Of a stretch of DNA of 23,302 nt, positions 1-7,589 are shown piece after piece. Each line of letters opens with the position of its first letter. Position 1 is the first letter of the stretch. The stretch is taken from assembly GCA_045597205.1 (NCBI GenBank), contig JAZODT010000042.1:1-23302 (forward strand), in the 5' to 3' direction. The notes beneath the pieces are model-generated. The model saw only the letters and a list, made by a program, of their open reading frames with translations, did no database searches and was not told the DNA's origin. Source of the DNA: UMGS755 sp045597205. GTDB lineage: Bacteria; Bacillota; Clostridia; UBA1381; UBA9506. Both the position numbers and the translations under genes were made by a program.

Positions 1-932
1 CTTTATTTGCCTGCGGTATCTCTTGGGCGGTGTTTAACGAAGTAGAAAATAACCCTACGATTGAAACTTGTTATCGTGGCGGTGCCTTCGCTAAAGAAAC
101 GGGGGCCGATTTTATCATTGCCATCGGTGGCGGTTCGCCTATGGATGCCGCCAAAGCCATTGCCGCCTATGCCACCAACGACATTGAGCCTATGGATATT
201 TATAAACCCTTAAAAAATCCACCGCTCAAACTTTGCAGTGTGCCTTTAACGGCCGGCACCGGCAGCGAGGTAACGCCCTATTCTGTTTTAACAGTACATG
301 AAATTGAAAATAAATTAACCTTTACTCATCCGGACAATTTTTCACAAATTGCTTTTTTAGATCCGGACTATTTAAAAACGTTGTCGCGGGAAACTCTGCT
401 CGATACAGTGGCCGATGCACTTTCCCATGCAATTGAAAGTCTTTTATCCCGTCGCAGCACCATGGCCTCGGCTGTTTATGCCAAAGCCGCATTAGAGCAT
501 TTATCCGCCTGCATGCCCGATGTATTGGATGGCACACCGGATTATGAGCAGTTGTTGTTTGCCTCTGCTTTAGCCGGCATGGCCATTTCCCACACAGGCA
601 CCATTGTAGTTCATTCTATGGGGTATATGCTGACCTATCACAAAGGCGTGCCTCATGGCCGTGCCAATGCTTTGCTGTTACCGGGCTATATGAACCTCTG
701 TCACAAAAATGCTCCAGAAAAGCTACAGATCGTGCTAAACGCCTTTGGTGCCAAAAGCGTTGACGATTTTTGCAACATCATAAAGCAGTTAACCGCAGAA
801 AAATGTGTGCTTACTGCGAAAGAAGCACAAGAATTTGCCGCTAAAGCCATTGTAGCAAAAAATGTGGCACAAAATCCATGGCTATTAACAGAAGCCGAAG
901 AAAATGCTGTTTTTATGAGCTTGGTTGAATAA
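1..932 (+). CDS. Iron-containing alcohol dehydrogenase, 5'-truncated
   Basis: This is the C-terminal part of a group III (Fe-dependent) NAD(P)H alcohol dehydrogenase. The frame is open from position 3, so the true start lies before the window; a GTG at 30 is an internal valine. Numbering from the codon at position 3, the nucleotide-binding GGGSPMD is at about 42-48 and TAGTGSEVT at 83-91. The four metal ligands are Asp138, His142, His204 and His218. Their spacing (4, 62, 14) nearly matches the D-H-H-H set of E. coli FucO (4, 63, 14), so the enzyme looks intact apart from the missing start. About 70-80 residues of the Rossmann domain are probably missing. The family reduces aldehydes or oxidises alcohols in the cytoplasm; the substrate cannot be read from sequence. 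The stop lies 23 bases before lysA on the same strand, so cotranscription is likely, although no metabolic link is obvious. Confidence 0.93.
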   Translation, partial: LFACGISWAVFNEVENNPTIETCYRGGAFAKETGADFIIAIGGGSPMDAAKAIAAYATNDIEPMDIYKPLKNPPLKLCSVPLTAGTGSEVTPYSVLTVHEIENKLTFTHPDNFSQIAFLDPDYLKTLSRETLLDTVADALSHAIESLLSRRSTMASAVYAKAALEHLSACMPDVLDGTPDYEQLLFASALAGMAISHTGTIVVHSMGYMLTYHKGVPHGRANALLLPGYMNLCHKNAPEKLQIVLNAFGAKSVDDFCNIIKQLTAEKCVLTAKEAQEFAAKAIVAKNVAQNPWLLTEAEENAVFMSLVE

Positions 933-940
933 AATTTTAC

Positions 941-950
941 ACCTAGGAGG
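941..950 (+). promoter_or_regulatory. Ribosome binding site of lysA
   Basis: TAGGAGG lies 5-6 bases before the ATG at 956. It fixes the lysA start and suits efficient translation within an operon. Confidence 0.8.
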
Positions 951-955
951 AAAAA

Positions 956-2260
956 ATGTTTGTTTCGGAATGTTTATCAGTTAATAAAAAAAATCATCTG
1001 ACCATTGGCGGTTTGGACACCGTTTCGCTGGCAGAAGAATACGGGACACCCCTTTATGTATTTGACGAGGACCAAATTCGTAAAAACTGCCGGCTATATA
1101 CTGAATCTATGAAGGTTTTTTATGGTGGAAACGGCCTCATTTTGTATGCCAGCAAAGCCTTTTGTACCGCCGCTATGTGCAAAATTATTGCCTCGGAGGG
1201 TATGGGGCTTGATGTTGTCTCCGGCGGCGAGCTTTACACCGCGCACAAGGCTGGATTCCCTATGGAAAACATTTATTTTCACGGCAATAACAAGTCCAAA
1301 GCTGAGTTGGAACTGGCTCTCTCTTTAGGTGTGGGACGAATTGTGGTAGATAATTTCGACGAACTGCATCTTTTAAACCAGCTTTGTGCAAATGTCAACA
1401 AAAAAGCGGCCGTTCTCTTTAGAATTAAACCCGGCATTGATGCGCACACCCACGATTTTATTATGACAGGACAAATCGACTCAAAATTTGGTGTTGCTTT
1501 AGAAACCGGTGAGGCTATAGCTCTTTTGCGTAAAGCAAGTACGCTTAAAAATATTGAAATTGTCGGTTTGCATTGTCACATTGGCTCTCAAATTTTTGAT
1601 TTGCCTCCTTTCTGCGAAGCTGCCCAGGTAATGATGAACTTTATCGCCGATATAAAGGAAGAGTTGGGGCTCACCATAAAAGAACTGAACTTAGGTGGTG
1701 GCTTTGGGATTCAATACACCGAACATGACGACCCCATCTCCTACGATAAATATATGAAAGCTGTGAGCAAAACCGTGAAAGAAACGGCAGAAACACGCGG
1801 CATTCCCCTGCCCCGCATTTTAATGGAGCCGGGACGTTCCATCATAGGTTCTGCCGGTATTACGCTCTATAACGTGGGCTTTGTGAAAGAAATTCCCGGC
1901 ATCCGCAATTATCTTTCGATTGATGGTGGCATGGCGGATAATCCCCGCTATATGCTGTACGATGCCGAATATACTTTCCTCCTTGCAAACCGTGCAAACG
2001 AAGAAAAAACAAATACTTATACCGTTGCCGGCAAAAGCTGCGAATCAGGCGACTTGCTGGGTGAAGGAATTTCTTTGCCAGAAGCCCGCACCGGTGATAT
2101 TTTGGCCGTTTTAGCCACCGGTGCTTATAACTACTCAATGGCAAGCAACTATAACCGTCTGCCACGACCGGCCGCTGTTATGGTAAAGGGTGGCAACAGC
2201 CGTGTGATTATTAAACGGGAAACCTATGAAGATATTGTGAAAAATGATGTTTTTGAATAG
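956..2260 (+). CDS. lysA: Diaminopimelate decarboxylase
   Basis: The product converts meso-diaminopimelate to L-lysine plus CO2, the last step of lysine synthesis, using pyridoxal phosphate in the cytoplasm. At 434 aa it has the usual family length. It has a fold-type III alanine-racemase-like barrel followed by a C-terminal beta domain. The PLP lysine is Lys67 in YASKAF. HCHIGSQ, the phosphate-binding LNLGGGFGI and the substrate-binding EPGRS follow in order. CESGD with Cys362, which reaches the partner active site in the dimer, and GAYNYSMASNYN are also present. All key residues of an active enzyme are there. The ATG is supported by TAGGAGG just upstream. The gene follows the alcohol dehydrogenase by 23 bases and ends at a terminator. 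A related biosynthetic arginine or carboxynorspermidine decarboxylase is less likely given the CESGD motif and length. Confidence 0.96.
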   Translation: MFVSECLSVNKKNHLTIGGLDTVSLAEEYGTPLYVFDEDQIRKNCRLYTESMKVFYGGNGLILYASKAFCTAAMCKIIASEGMGLDVVSGGELYTAHKAGFPMENIYFHGNNKSKAELELALSLGVGRIVVDNFDELHLLNQLCANVNKKAAVLFRIKPGIDAHTHDFIMTGQIDSKFGVALETGEAIALLRKASTLKNIEIVGLHCHIGSQIFDLPPFCEAAQVMMNFIADIKEELGLTIKELNLGGGFGIQYTEHDDPISYDKYMKAVSKTVKETAETRGIPLPRILMEPGRSIIGSAGITLYNVGFVKEIPGIRNYLSIDGGMADNPRYMLYDAEYTFLLANRANEEKTNTYTVAGKSCESGDLLGEGISLPEARTGDILAVLATGAYNYSMASNYNRLPRPAAVMVKGGNSRVIIKRETYEDIVKNDVFE

Positions 2261-2264
2261 AAGC

Positions 2265-2298
2265 AAAAAGGGTTGCCGCATTTGCGACAACCCTTTTT
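2265..2298. terminator. Two-way intrinsic terminator between lysA and rubrerythrin
   Basis: A 15-bp inverted repeat (AAAAAGGGTTGCCGC against GCGACAACCCTTTTT) has one mismatch and a 4-base loop. A-runs and T-runs flank it, so it works on both strands. It sits between the converging lysA (+) and rubrerythrin (-) genes. Confidence 0.88.
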
Positions 2299-2309
2299 AT
2301 TGATGGAAC

Positions 2310-2843
2310 TTAATAATTTTCTTTTCTCACTTCAAAGTAAGCCTGGGGATGTGCACAAACCGGGCAAATCTGTGGTGCCTTTTTACCCATTACCAAATGA
2401 CCGCAGTTGCGACATTCCCACATAATTTCTTCGCTCTTTTCGAACACTTTCTGCATTTCTACATTGTTTAAAAGCGCCCGATAGCGTTCTTCGTGAGATT
2501 TTTCAATTTTAGCTACCAGGCGGAACTGGGCAGCCAGTGTCGTAAAGCCTTCCTCTTCAGCTTCATCAGCAAAACGGGAGTACATATCTGTCCACTCATA
2601 GTTTTCGCCTTCAGCTGCATGCAACAGGTTTTCAGCTGTGTTGCCTAACTCACCTAGTGCTTTAAACCACAGCTTTGCATGTTCCTTTTCATTGTTTGCA
2701 GTTTCTTCAAATATAGCGGAAATCTGCTGATAGCCTTCTTTTTTTGCAACAGATGCAAAGTATGTATATTTGTTTCTCGCCTGACTTTCACCGGCAAAAG
2801 CTTCCATCAAATTTTTTTCTGTTTTTGAACCTTTTAATTCCAT
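2310..2843 (-). CDS. Rubrerythrin
   Basis: Rubrerythrin is a cytoplasmic diiron peroxidase that removes hydrogen peroxide in anaerobes. The N-terminal ferritin-like four-helix domain carries the expected ligands at Glu19, Glu52/His55 (ANNEKEH), Glu94/Glu97 and Glu114/His117 (AKIEKSH). The C-terminal rubredoxin-like domain has Cys144-x2-Cys147 and Cys160-x2-Cys163 (CPVC) for one iron, which passes electrons to the diiron site. Length (177 aa) and domain order match classical rubrerythrin rather than nigerythrin or the reverse-order type. AAGGAGG precedes the ATG. The gene has its own promoter and lies between two terminators, so it is probably monocistronic. Its presence supports an anaerobic or microaerobic lifestyle, which is an inference. 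Confidence 0.96.
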   Translation of the reverse strand: MELKGSKTEKNLMEAFAGESQARNKYTYFASVAKKEGYQQISAIFEETANNEKEHAKLWFKALGELGNTAENLLHAAEGENYEWTDMYSRFADEAEEEGFTTLAAQFRLVAKIEKSHEERYRALLNNVEMQKVFEKSEEIMWECRNCGHLVMGKKAPQICPVCAHPQAYFEVRKENY

Positions 2844-2880
2844 GTTAATATGCCTCCTTAAAAATTAAATTGATATATTT

Positions 2881-2909
2881 AGCATACCGCAATTTTCCAA
2901 AATTGTCAA
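2881..2909 (-). promoter_or_regulatory. Sigma-A-type promoter of rubrerythrin
   Basis: On the minus strand TTGACA (2909-2904) is separated by 17 bases from TATGCT (2886-2881). The spacer contains the inverted repeat AATTTT-GG-AAAATT (2891-2904), a possible operator. The transcript would start about 30 bases before the ATG. Confidence 0.72.
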
Positions 2910-2913
2910 TAAT

Positions 2914-2944
2914 AAAAAAAGCGGCACAGAGTTTTCTGTGCCGC
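2914..2944 (-). terminator. Intrinsic terminator of hpf
   Basis: A perfect 10-bp stem (GCGGCACAGA / TCTGTGCCGC) with a 4-base loop is followed on the minus strand by a run of seven T. It begins about 10 bases after the hpf stop and ends just upstream of the rubrerythrin promoter. Confidence 0.9.
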
Positions 2945-2953
2945 TAACATAAT

Positions 2954-3490
2954 TTAAATAAGTTCAATCAGACCATAATCCCCGCTTTTACGCTTATACA
3001 CCACATTGGATTCACCAGTTTCGGCATTGCTGAAAATGTAGAACTGATGGCCAAGCAAGTTCATTTGCAAAATGGCTTCTTCGGTGCTCATAGGTTTGGT
3101 GGCAAAACGTTTGGTTCGTACAATGTTAAATTCTTTTTCTTCTTCAACCGTTTCGGCAAAAGGAATGTGTGCCAGCGCTTCTGCCTCAAAGTTTTCCTTT
3201 TTCAGTTTCTTTTCAATTCTTGTTTTATGCTTTCTGAGCTGACGCTCTAAAATATCAACTGCATTGTCTATGCTAACGTACATATCATCCGTTGCTTCTT
3301 CCACACGAACGATTAAACTTCCGGAATACACGGTAGCTTCCACAACTTGTTTTTCACGTTGCACAGAAAGAGTGACAGATGCTTCAGTTTCTTTATGAAA
3401 ATAGCGGTCAAGCTTACTGAAACGATCTTCGATCCTGTCTTTTAACGCTTGCGTTAATTCAATCTGTTTACCCGTCATTGTTAATTTCAT
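2954..3490 (-). CDS. hpf: Ribosome hibernation promoting factor, long form
   Basis: The product binds the 30S decoding region in stationary phase and dimerises 70S ribosomes into inactive 100S particles. At 178 aa it is the long form typical of Firmicutes. An N-terminal S30AE/RaiA domain (about 1-100, starting MKLTMTGKQIELTQALKDRI) is followed by a charged linker. A C-terminal dimerisation domain (about 125-178) contains FATKPMSTEEAILQMNLLGH and ends near SGDYGLIELI. GAGGAG lies 9 bases before the ATG at 3490; a second ATG four codons in is less favoured because it would clip the first strand. It stands alone, with a terminator after it and a possible promoter with an inverted repeat before it (3517-3535). 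The family is commonly under starvation or stress control, which the sequence alone does not show here. Confidence 0.95.
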   Translation of the reverse strand: MKLTMTGKQIELTQALKDRIEDRFSKLDRYFHKETEASVTLSVQREKQVVEATVYSGSLIVRVEEATDDMYVSIDNAVDILERQLRKHKTRIEKKLKKENFEAEALAHIPFAETVEEEKEFNIVRTKRFATKPMSTEEAILQMNLLGHQFYIFSNAETGESNVVYKRKSGDYGLIELI

Positions 3491-3518
3491 ATGGATCCAC
3501 TCCTCTTAATGTATTGTA

Positions 3519-3535
3519 ACAAGGTTTTTCCTTGT
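3519..3535. repeat. Inverted repeat upstream of hpf
   Basis: ACAAGG and CCTTGT are perfect 6-bp arms around five bases. The element exactly fills the 17 bases before a TACAAT -10-like hexamer on the minus strand; the -35 position (TTCTAT) is poor. It may be an operator or part of the hpf promoter. Confidence 0.45.
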
Positions 3536-3638
3536 ATAGAATTTATACCCTCTTTTTTGTAACTTTAAACACTTTTTTTCATTTTGTTAAAAAAACTTTC
3601 ATATAGTTTACAAAACCCTTTTCTAAGGAGCGACTGTG

Positions 3639-4775
3639 ATGAAGCAAATTCGCCTTATTTTTTTAGTTGTACTTGTGGTTCTAACAACACCCCTATCTGT
3701 TTCTGCACTGGATGTATCAGCCCGCTATGCCTGCGTAATAGATGCCCAAACGGGTAGGGTTTTATATGAAAAAAATGCCTATGAGCGTCACTCTATGGCC
3801 AGCACCACCAAAATTATGACGGCACTTTTGGCCCTTGAACACGCAAAAGAAAACGAGAATGTAACCGTTAGCACAAACGCCGCCGGCACAGAGGGCTCAA
3901 GCATTTATCTTTCTGCCGGAGAAAACCTTTCCATGGAGGTGCTGTTATACGGACTTATGTTAAATTCCGGCAACGATGCCGCCATTGCCATTGCCGAACA
4001 TGTTGGCGGTACGGTAGAGCGTTTTGCCAACATGATGACAGAACGTGCACATGAAATTGGTGCTAAAAACACACAGTTTAAAAATCCTAACGGTCTTGAT
4101 GAAGAGGGACATTACACCACCGCTTACGATTTGGCCTTAATTACCCGCACAGCCCTTTTAAATCCGCGTTTTGCCGAAATTGTTGCCACCAAACACAAGT
4201 CCTTTCCCGCCACAGAACAAAGCATTGCCCGCAGTTTTACCAACCACAATAAGTTGTTATCTCTCTATAATGGTTGTATTGGCATTAAAACCGGTTTCAC
4301 CAAAAAAACAGGCCGTTGCTTGGTTTCTGCCGCAAAGCGTGACCAATCGACTATCATTTGTGTCACTTTAAATGCGCCTAACGATTGGAATGACCATAAA
4401 AATTTATTGGATTACGGTTTTTCTGTGAACCAATCCCGCCCTTTGGTAATGAAAAATATGGTGTTAAAAACGCTGCCGGTCAAAAACGGCGATACCAAAG
4501 CCTTGGATTTGTTGGCAGAAAAGGATTTTTACCTCTCCTATGACGGTAATGAAGGGCTTAGCAAGGTTAAGCTTGAATATAAACTGCCTGCCTTTGTGCC
4601 GGCGCCTGTCTCTTGTGGTGCACAAATTGGCACTCTTGCTGTTTTCTATGACGGTAACAAGCTTTGTGAAATGAATTTGTTGGCAGGTTCCGATGTTACC
4701 TATGTTGAACCTCCAACCCCTACTTTATGGGATAATTTTATAATTTTTTTTACAGTTTTATTGAAATCATCATAG
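3639..4775 (+). CDS. dacF: D-alanyl-D-alanine carboxypeptidase (DacF/PBP5 type)
   Basis: This penicillin-binding protein removes the terminal D-Ala from peptidoglycan stem peptides outside the membrane. It has an N-terminal signal peptide (charged MKQIR, hydrophobic core, cut near SVSA/LD). All three active-site motifs are present: STTK with Ser55/Lys58, SGN at 110-112 and KTG at 217-219. A PBP5-like C-terminal beta domain follows. The last 17 residues (about TLWDNFIIFFTVLLKSS) form a hydrophobic tail that probably anchors the protein. TAAGGAG is 8 bases before this ATG; the GTG one codon earlier is only 5 bases away and less likely. Firmicute paralogues include vegetative DacA and sporulation DacF/DacB. 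The DacF-type call is a family-level judgement, not proof of forespore expression. No clear promoter was found in the AT-rich upstream region. Confidence 0.93.
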   Translation: MKQIRLIFLVVLVVLTTPLSVSALDVSARYACVIDAQTGRVLYEKNAYERHSMASTTKIMTALLALEHAKENENVTVSTNAAGTEGSSIYLSAGENLSMEVLLYGLMLNSGNDAAIAIAEHVGGTVERFANMMTERAHEIGAKNTQFKNPNGLDEEGHYTTAYDLALITRTALLNPRFAEIVATKHKSFPATEQSIARSFTNHNKLLSLYNGCIGIKTGFTKKTGRCLVSAAKRDQSTIICVTLNAPNDWNDHKNLLDYGFSVNQSRPLVMKNMVLKTLPVKNGDTKALDLLAEKDFYLSYDGNEGLSKVKLEYKLPAFVPAPVSCGAQIGTLAVFYDGNKLCEMNLLAGSDVTYVEPPTPTLWDNFIIFFTVLLKSS

Positions 4776-4789
4776 AATTGGTATATAAT
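4761..4789 (+). promoter_or_regulatory. Strong sigma-A-type promoter for rluB
   Basis: TTGAAA (4761-4766), a 17-base spacer and TATAAT (4784-4789) match the consensus at 11 of 12 positions. The -35 box lies inside the last codons of dacF, so rluB can be transcribed independently of dacF. Confidence 0.82.
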
Positions 4790-4814
4790 AAATGATGTTA
4801 TTTGCATAAGAAAA

Positions 4815-4836
4815 GGCATTAATAGGTTTTGATGCC
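4815..4836 (+). promoter_or_regulatory. Leader hairpin next to the rluB ribosome binding site
   Basis: GGCATTAA and TTGATGCC can pair (8 bp with one G-U) around a 6-base loop. The stem ends four bases before the GGAG of rluB. It may influence ribosome access, but no regulator can be named. Confidence 0.35.
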
Positions 4837-4852
4837 AAAAGGAGTTTGCCAA

Positions 4853-5569
4853 ATGGAAGAAATGCGTCTGCAAAAATACTTAGCCCTTTGCGGCGTGGCT
4901 TCACGTCGAGCTGCAGAGAATATGATTACAGAGGGACGTGTTTTGGTTAACGGAGCTGTTATAACCACCCTTGGCGTGAAAATTATTCCCGGCAAAGATG
5001 TGGTAACTGTGGATAAAAAAACGGTTCATATAAAAGAACACAAAGTCTATATCATGTTAAATAAACCAAAGGGATACGTCACCACCACAAAGGATAATTT
5101 TGACAGAAAAACGGTTTTAGACTTAATTCCCGATTCTTTAGGCAGGGTATATCCTGTGGGACGGCTGGACTATGACACAGAGGGTTTACTGCTCCTCACT
5201 AATGACGGCGATTTTACCTACCGTTTAACTCACCCCCGTCACGAAATTTCTAAGACTTATTTGGCTGTTGTGCAGGGCGTGCCGGACGCCGAGGCACTAT
5301 CTGCTTTGCGCAAAGGCGTGGTGATTGACGGTAAAAAAACACATCCTGCTCAAGTGATTTTAAAGAAAAAGAATGAGATTAGCGCCCTTTTGCAAATTAC
5401 GATACACGAAGGCAGAAACCGCCAAGTCCGCAAAATGTGCGAAGCCGTGGGGCACCAAGTGGTTAAATTGCGTCGCATAGCTGAAGGCCCTCTGCGTTTA
5501 GGGGATTTACCCTTGGGAAGTTTTCGTCATTTAACCGAAGCTGAAATTGCAAGTTTGGGAGGAAAATAA
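4853..5569 (+). CDS. rluB: 23S rRNA pseudouridine synthase, RluB/RsuA family
   Basis: The enzyme isomerises a uridine in rRNA, by homology U2605-type in 23S. An S4 RNA-binding domain (about residues 4-50, RLQKYLALCGVASRRAAE) precedes the synthase domain. The catalytic motif GRLDYDTEGLLLLTNDG contains the nucleophilic Asp, and HEGRNRQVRKM is the conserved late motif. The ATG at 4853 is chosen because AAAAGGAG lies 8 bases before it. The upstream TTG (4829) and ATG (4832) would place that Shine-Dalgarno inside the gene and add residues before the S4 domain. At 238 aa it fits the RluB/RsuA branch; distinguishing RluB from RsuA or RluE specificity needs alignment. The stop overlaps the next start by one base (TAATG), so the two are translationally coupled. 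Confidence 0.93.
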   Translation: MEEMRLQKYLALCGVASRRAAENMITEGRVLVNGAVITTLGVKIIPGKDVVTVDKKTVHIKEHKVYIMLNKPKGYVTTTKDNFDRKTVLDLIPDSLGRVYPVGRLDYDTEGLLLLTNDGDFTYRLTHPRHEISKTYLAVVQGVPDAEALSALRKGVVIDGKKTHPAQVILKKKNEISALLQITIHEGRNRQVRKMCEAVGHQVVKLRRIAEGPLRLGDLPLGSFRHLTEAEIASLGGK

Positions 5570-5943
5570 TGCTCACCATCAAAAAAATTGAAGATATAAA
5601 CGAAATTAATAGCTATTTAAAAGCTCAAGGTATTCATCATACCCATGGGATGGAGCAATTTATGGGCATTTATGAAAATGATCATTTAATCGGTTTGGGC
5701 AGCATTGAACTTTGTGTTACAAAGGTTTATTTAAATTTTATTCACACCGAAGAAAACACCCATGCATTTAACTATGGCTTAGCAAAATCTCTTTTAAATA
5801 TGGCTGACCTTTCCGGTGTAAAAACCATTTACGGTAATAACCCTGACCTCACTGCCCTTTATATGGCATTGCGGTTTGCAAAAGAAAATGAAGAATATGT
5901 TCTTTCTTTAGATGGTTATTTTACCGAAGAAGGCTGTCATTAA
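5569..5943 (+). CDS. Small GNAT-fold-like protein of unknown function
   Basis: This 124-aa protein has the look of a GNAT acetyltransferase core. A strand pair (about 31-49, MGIYENDHLIGLGSIEL) is followed by a helix (FNYGLAKSLLNMADLSG). Then comes IYGNN..LTALYMALRFAKE, which resembles the usual P-x-x-x-LY-x-x-LGF end of the fold. The acetyl-CoA loop normally reads Q/R-x-x-G-x-G/A; here it reads F-N-Y-G-L-A, so the first position is lost. Catalytic activity is therefore doubtful, and the protein may have become a binding or regulatory module. GGGAGG lies 6 bases before the ATG, which overlaps the rluB stop. It probably shares the rluB transcript and is followed by a terminator. A partner role in rRNA modification is only suggested by position. 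Confidence 0.72.
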   Translation: MLTIKKIEDINEINSYLKAQGIHHTHGMEQFMGIYENDHLIGLGSIELCVTKVYLNFIHTEENTHAFNYGLAKSLLNMADLSGVKTIYGNNPDLTALYMALRFAKENEEYVLSLDGYFTEEGCH

Positions 5944-5967
5944 ATAAATAGAAGAAAGTATAAACAC

Positions 5968-6002
5968 AAAAAAACGGGTGACAGTTCGTCACCCGTTTTT
6001 TA
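5968..6002. terminator. Two-way intrinsic terminator
   Basis: ACGGGTGAC and GTCACCCGT form a perfect stem around AGTTC, flanked by seven A and six T. It serves the GNAT-like gene (+) and the anti-sigma gene (-). The anti-sigma stop codon (6000-6002) lies at its very edge. Confidence 0.9.
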
Positions 6003-6917
6003 ATGTTCAATAATAATCAATGTATGTGTTCCAAAATAATTTAATTCTTCTTCCGTAGGTTCTGCAAGAGTTTCAGCTGCGTTGTTGTGCGTTTTGTAAC
6101 CCTCCATTGCCTCCAACTGTTGACAAATTTCTAAAAGCTCCTCATCCGGCACCAAATAACCATTTTCTGCCTGTTCAAACCCACTTAAAATGTCTTTTGC
6201 CTGTTGCAGTCCGCTTTCTGCAAAGAAATAATGTATCGTACTTTTCACAAAAGGTGCGGCCATTCTCGCCATAACACCACTACCGGAAACTGCTATATCT
6301 TCTTCAGCCGTTACCAAGGCCGGTTGATGCTCTGTTGCTGTTTCGGCTATCGCTACATTCTGGTTGTGTTCCGCCAGATTTGGCTCTGCACTTTGCATGG
6401 TGGAGTGCTTTTCTTCCTGCGCTTTGTGCACATCTTGCGTTACCTTATTTCTTGCCCTTACATTAGCCGGTTGCTCAGTTGGCACTACTTTTTGTAAATC
6501 ATTTGTTGTATTATCATCTGTCTTTTCTGTCTGGGTTACTATGGGTGTGGGGACAATAGGTGTCAATTCAGATTGCTTGGGCAAATGACTGAATGATACA
6601 ACAGAAAGCGCAATCACCGCTGCTGCCGCAACAAAACCGGAGGCAAACTTCCACAAAGGACGCTGATAACCTTTTTTAGGTTGTGCTTTTGCAGCATCTA
6701 CCAACCGTGCATGCAGGTTATTGCGAAAATCATCACTAACAGAAAGTTCGGGCAATGTCTCCGCACATTTTACCATTTTAGAGAAAAAAGCATATTCTTC
6801 CCGGCAAGGTTCACATTCTTTCAAATGCGCTTCTAATGCTTGTGCCTCTTGCTTGCTCAGCTCCCCATCTATGTAAGCTGAAAAAAGTTCACATATCTGT
6901 TCGCATGATTTGCTCAC
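6000..6917 (-). CDS. Membrane anti-sigma factor with N-terminal zinc finger
   Basis: The protein is expected to hold the neighbouring ECF sigma factor inactive at the membrane. The first 40 residues form a zf-HC2/ZAS-type domain with Cys5 and the HLKECEPC motif (His31, Cys35, Cys38), the usual zinc set. One transmembrane helix follows at about 91-112 (AAAAVIALSVVSF core). The outside part is long (about 190 aa): a Thr/Pro/Gln-rich low-complexity stretch, then a C-terminal segment without a fold I recognise. GTG at 6917 is the start because GGGAGG sits 6 bases before it; the TTG at 6935 would include that site. The gene follows the sigma gene by 58 bases on the same strand. The ligand and release mechanism are unknown; regulated proteolysis is known for the RsiW relatives. 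Confidence 0.86.
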   Translation of the reverse strand: MSKSCEQICELFSAYIDGELSKQEAQALEAHLKECEPCREEYAFFSKMVKCAETLPELSVSDDFRNNLHARLVDAAKAQPKKGYQRPLWKFASGFVAAAAVIALSVVSFSHLPKQSELTPIVPTPIVTQTEKTDDNTTNDLQKVVPTEQPANVRARNKVTQDVHKAQEEKHSTMQSAEPNLAEHNQNVAIAETATEHQPALVTAEEDIAVSGSGVMARMAAPFVKSTIHYFFAESGLQQAKDILSGFEQAENGYLVPDEELLEICQQLEAMEGYKTHNNAAETLAEPTEEELNYFGTHTLIIIEH

Positions 6918-6975
6918 TGTTATCCCTCCCTTCAAAAAAATACAGTTTTTTCTTTTTATAAAACATTAGACGTAA

Positions 6976-7557
6976 TTAAAGTAAAAAAAGTTCCTTATCT
7001 TTTTCTAAAAGTTTTTTCAAATTCTGTCTGGCACGATTAATGCGGGATTTAACTGTACCTGGAGCGGTATTGGTAATTTCTGCAATTTCTTCATAAGATA
7101 GTCCCTCAATATCCCGCAGAATAATGACACGTTTTTGTTCATCTCCCAATTGGTCTAACGCGTCCACCAAAACTTGTTGTGCTTCTGAGAGTTGAGCGCG
7201 TTCATAAGGGTTTGGCTCAGGGTCTTCAATTGCCATTAAATATTCCTCACCCTCATCATTTTCCTGATGGATGCTAACAACATTTTGCGGTTGTCGCTTT
7301 GCCTTACGTAACAAATCAAGGCAAACGTTAGAAGCCACCCGATATAACCAGGTGGAAAAAGATGATTGTCCGTTAAAATTGCCAATAAATCGAAAAACTT
7401 TAACAAACACTTCCTGGGCAGCATCCTCCGCATCTGACGGATTCCCCATCATTCGAAAGCAATAATTCAATATTCTTTTTTCATAATCTGTAATCAGTTG
7501 TTCAAAAGCTTCAATATCGCCTTCCTGACAACGTTTAATTAAATCCTGTTCAGACAC
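6976..7557 (-). CDS. ECF-type RNA polymerase sigma factor (SigW-like)
   Basis: The 193-aa protein has only sigma regions 2 and 4, the ECF layout. Region 2 includes DAEDAAQEVFVKVFR and STWLYRVASNVCLDLLR, which bind core polymerase and the -10 element. Region 4 (about 130-185) includes LGDEQKRVIILRDIEGLSY and the helix-turn-helix EEIAEITNTAPGTVKSRINR for the -35. A variable acidic linker lies between. The GTG at 7557 is chosen: AAGGTGGTGA, a near match to the anti-16S sequence, lies 5 bases upstream. The frame is open further (ATG at 7575, TTG at 7593), but those have no ribosome site. The anti-sigma gene follows and a metallophosphoesterase gene precedes. It resembles SigW of Bacillus, which responds to envelope stress, but the regulon here cannot be read. 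Confidence 0.92.
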   Translation of the reverse strand: MSEQDLIKRCQEGDIEAFEQLITDYEKRILNYCFRMMGNPSDAEDAAQEVFVKVFRFIGNFNGQSSFSTWLYRVASNVCLDLLRKAKRQPQNVVSIHQENDEGEEYLMAIEDPEPNPYERAQLSEAQQVLVDALDQLGDEQKRVIILRDIEGLSYEEIAEITNTAPGTVKSRINRARQNLKKLLEKDKELFLL

Positions 7558-7589
7558 GGTGTTCACCACCTTCATCTTAATGTCAAAAA

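Noticed and set aside
1860..2165. 101-codon minus-strand open frame in lysA
   Set aside because: Antisense to the conserved C-terminal domain of lysA and without family similarity.
3540..3638. Sporulation (sigma-F/G) promoter for dacF
   Set aside because: The stretch is T-rich and has TATAGT (3602-3607), but no matching -35 at proper spacing and no convincing sigma-F or sigma-G motif.
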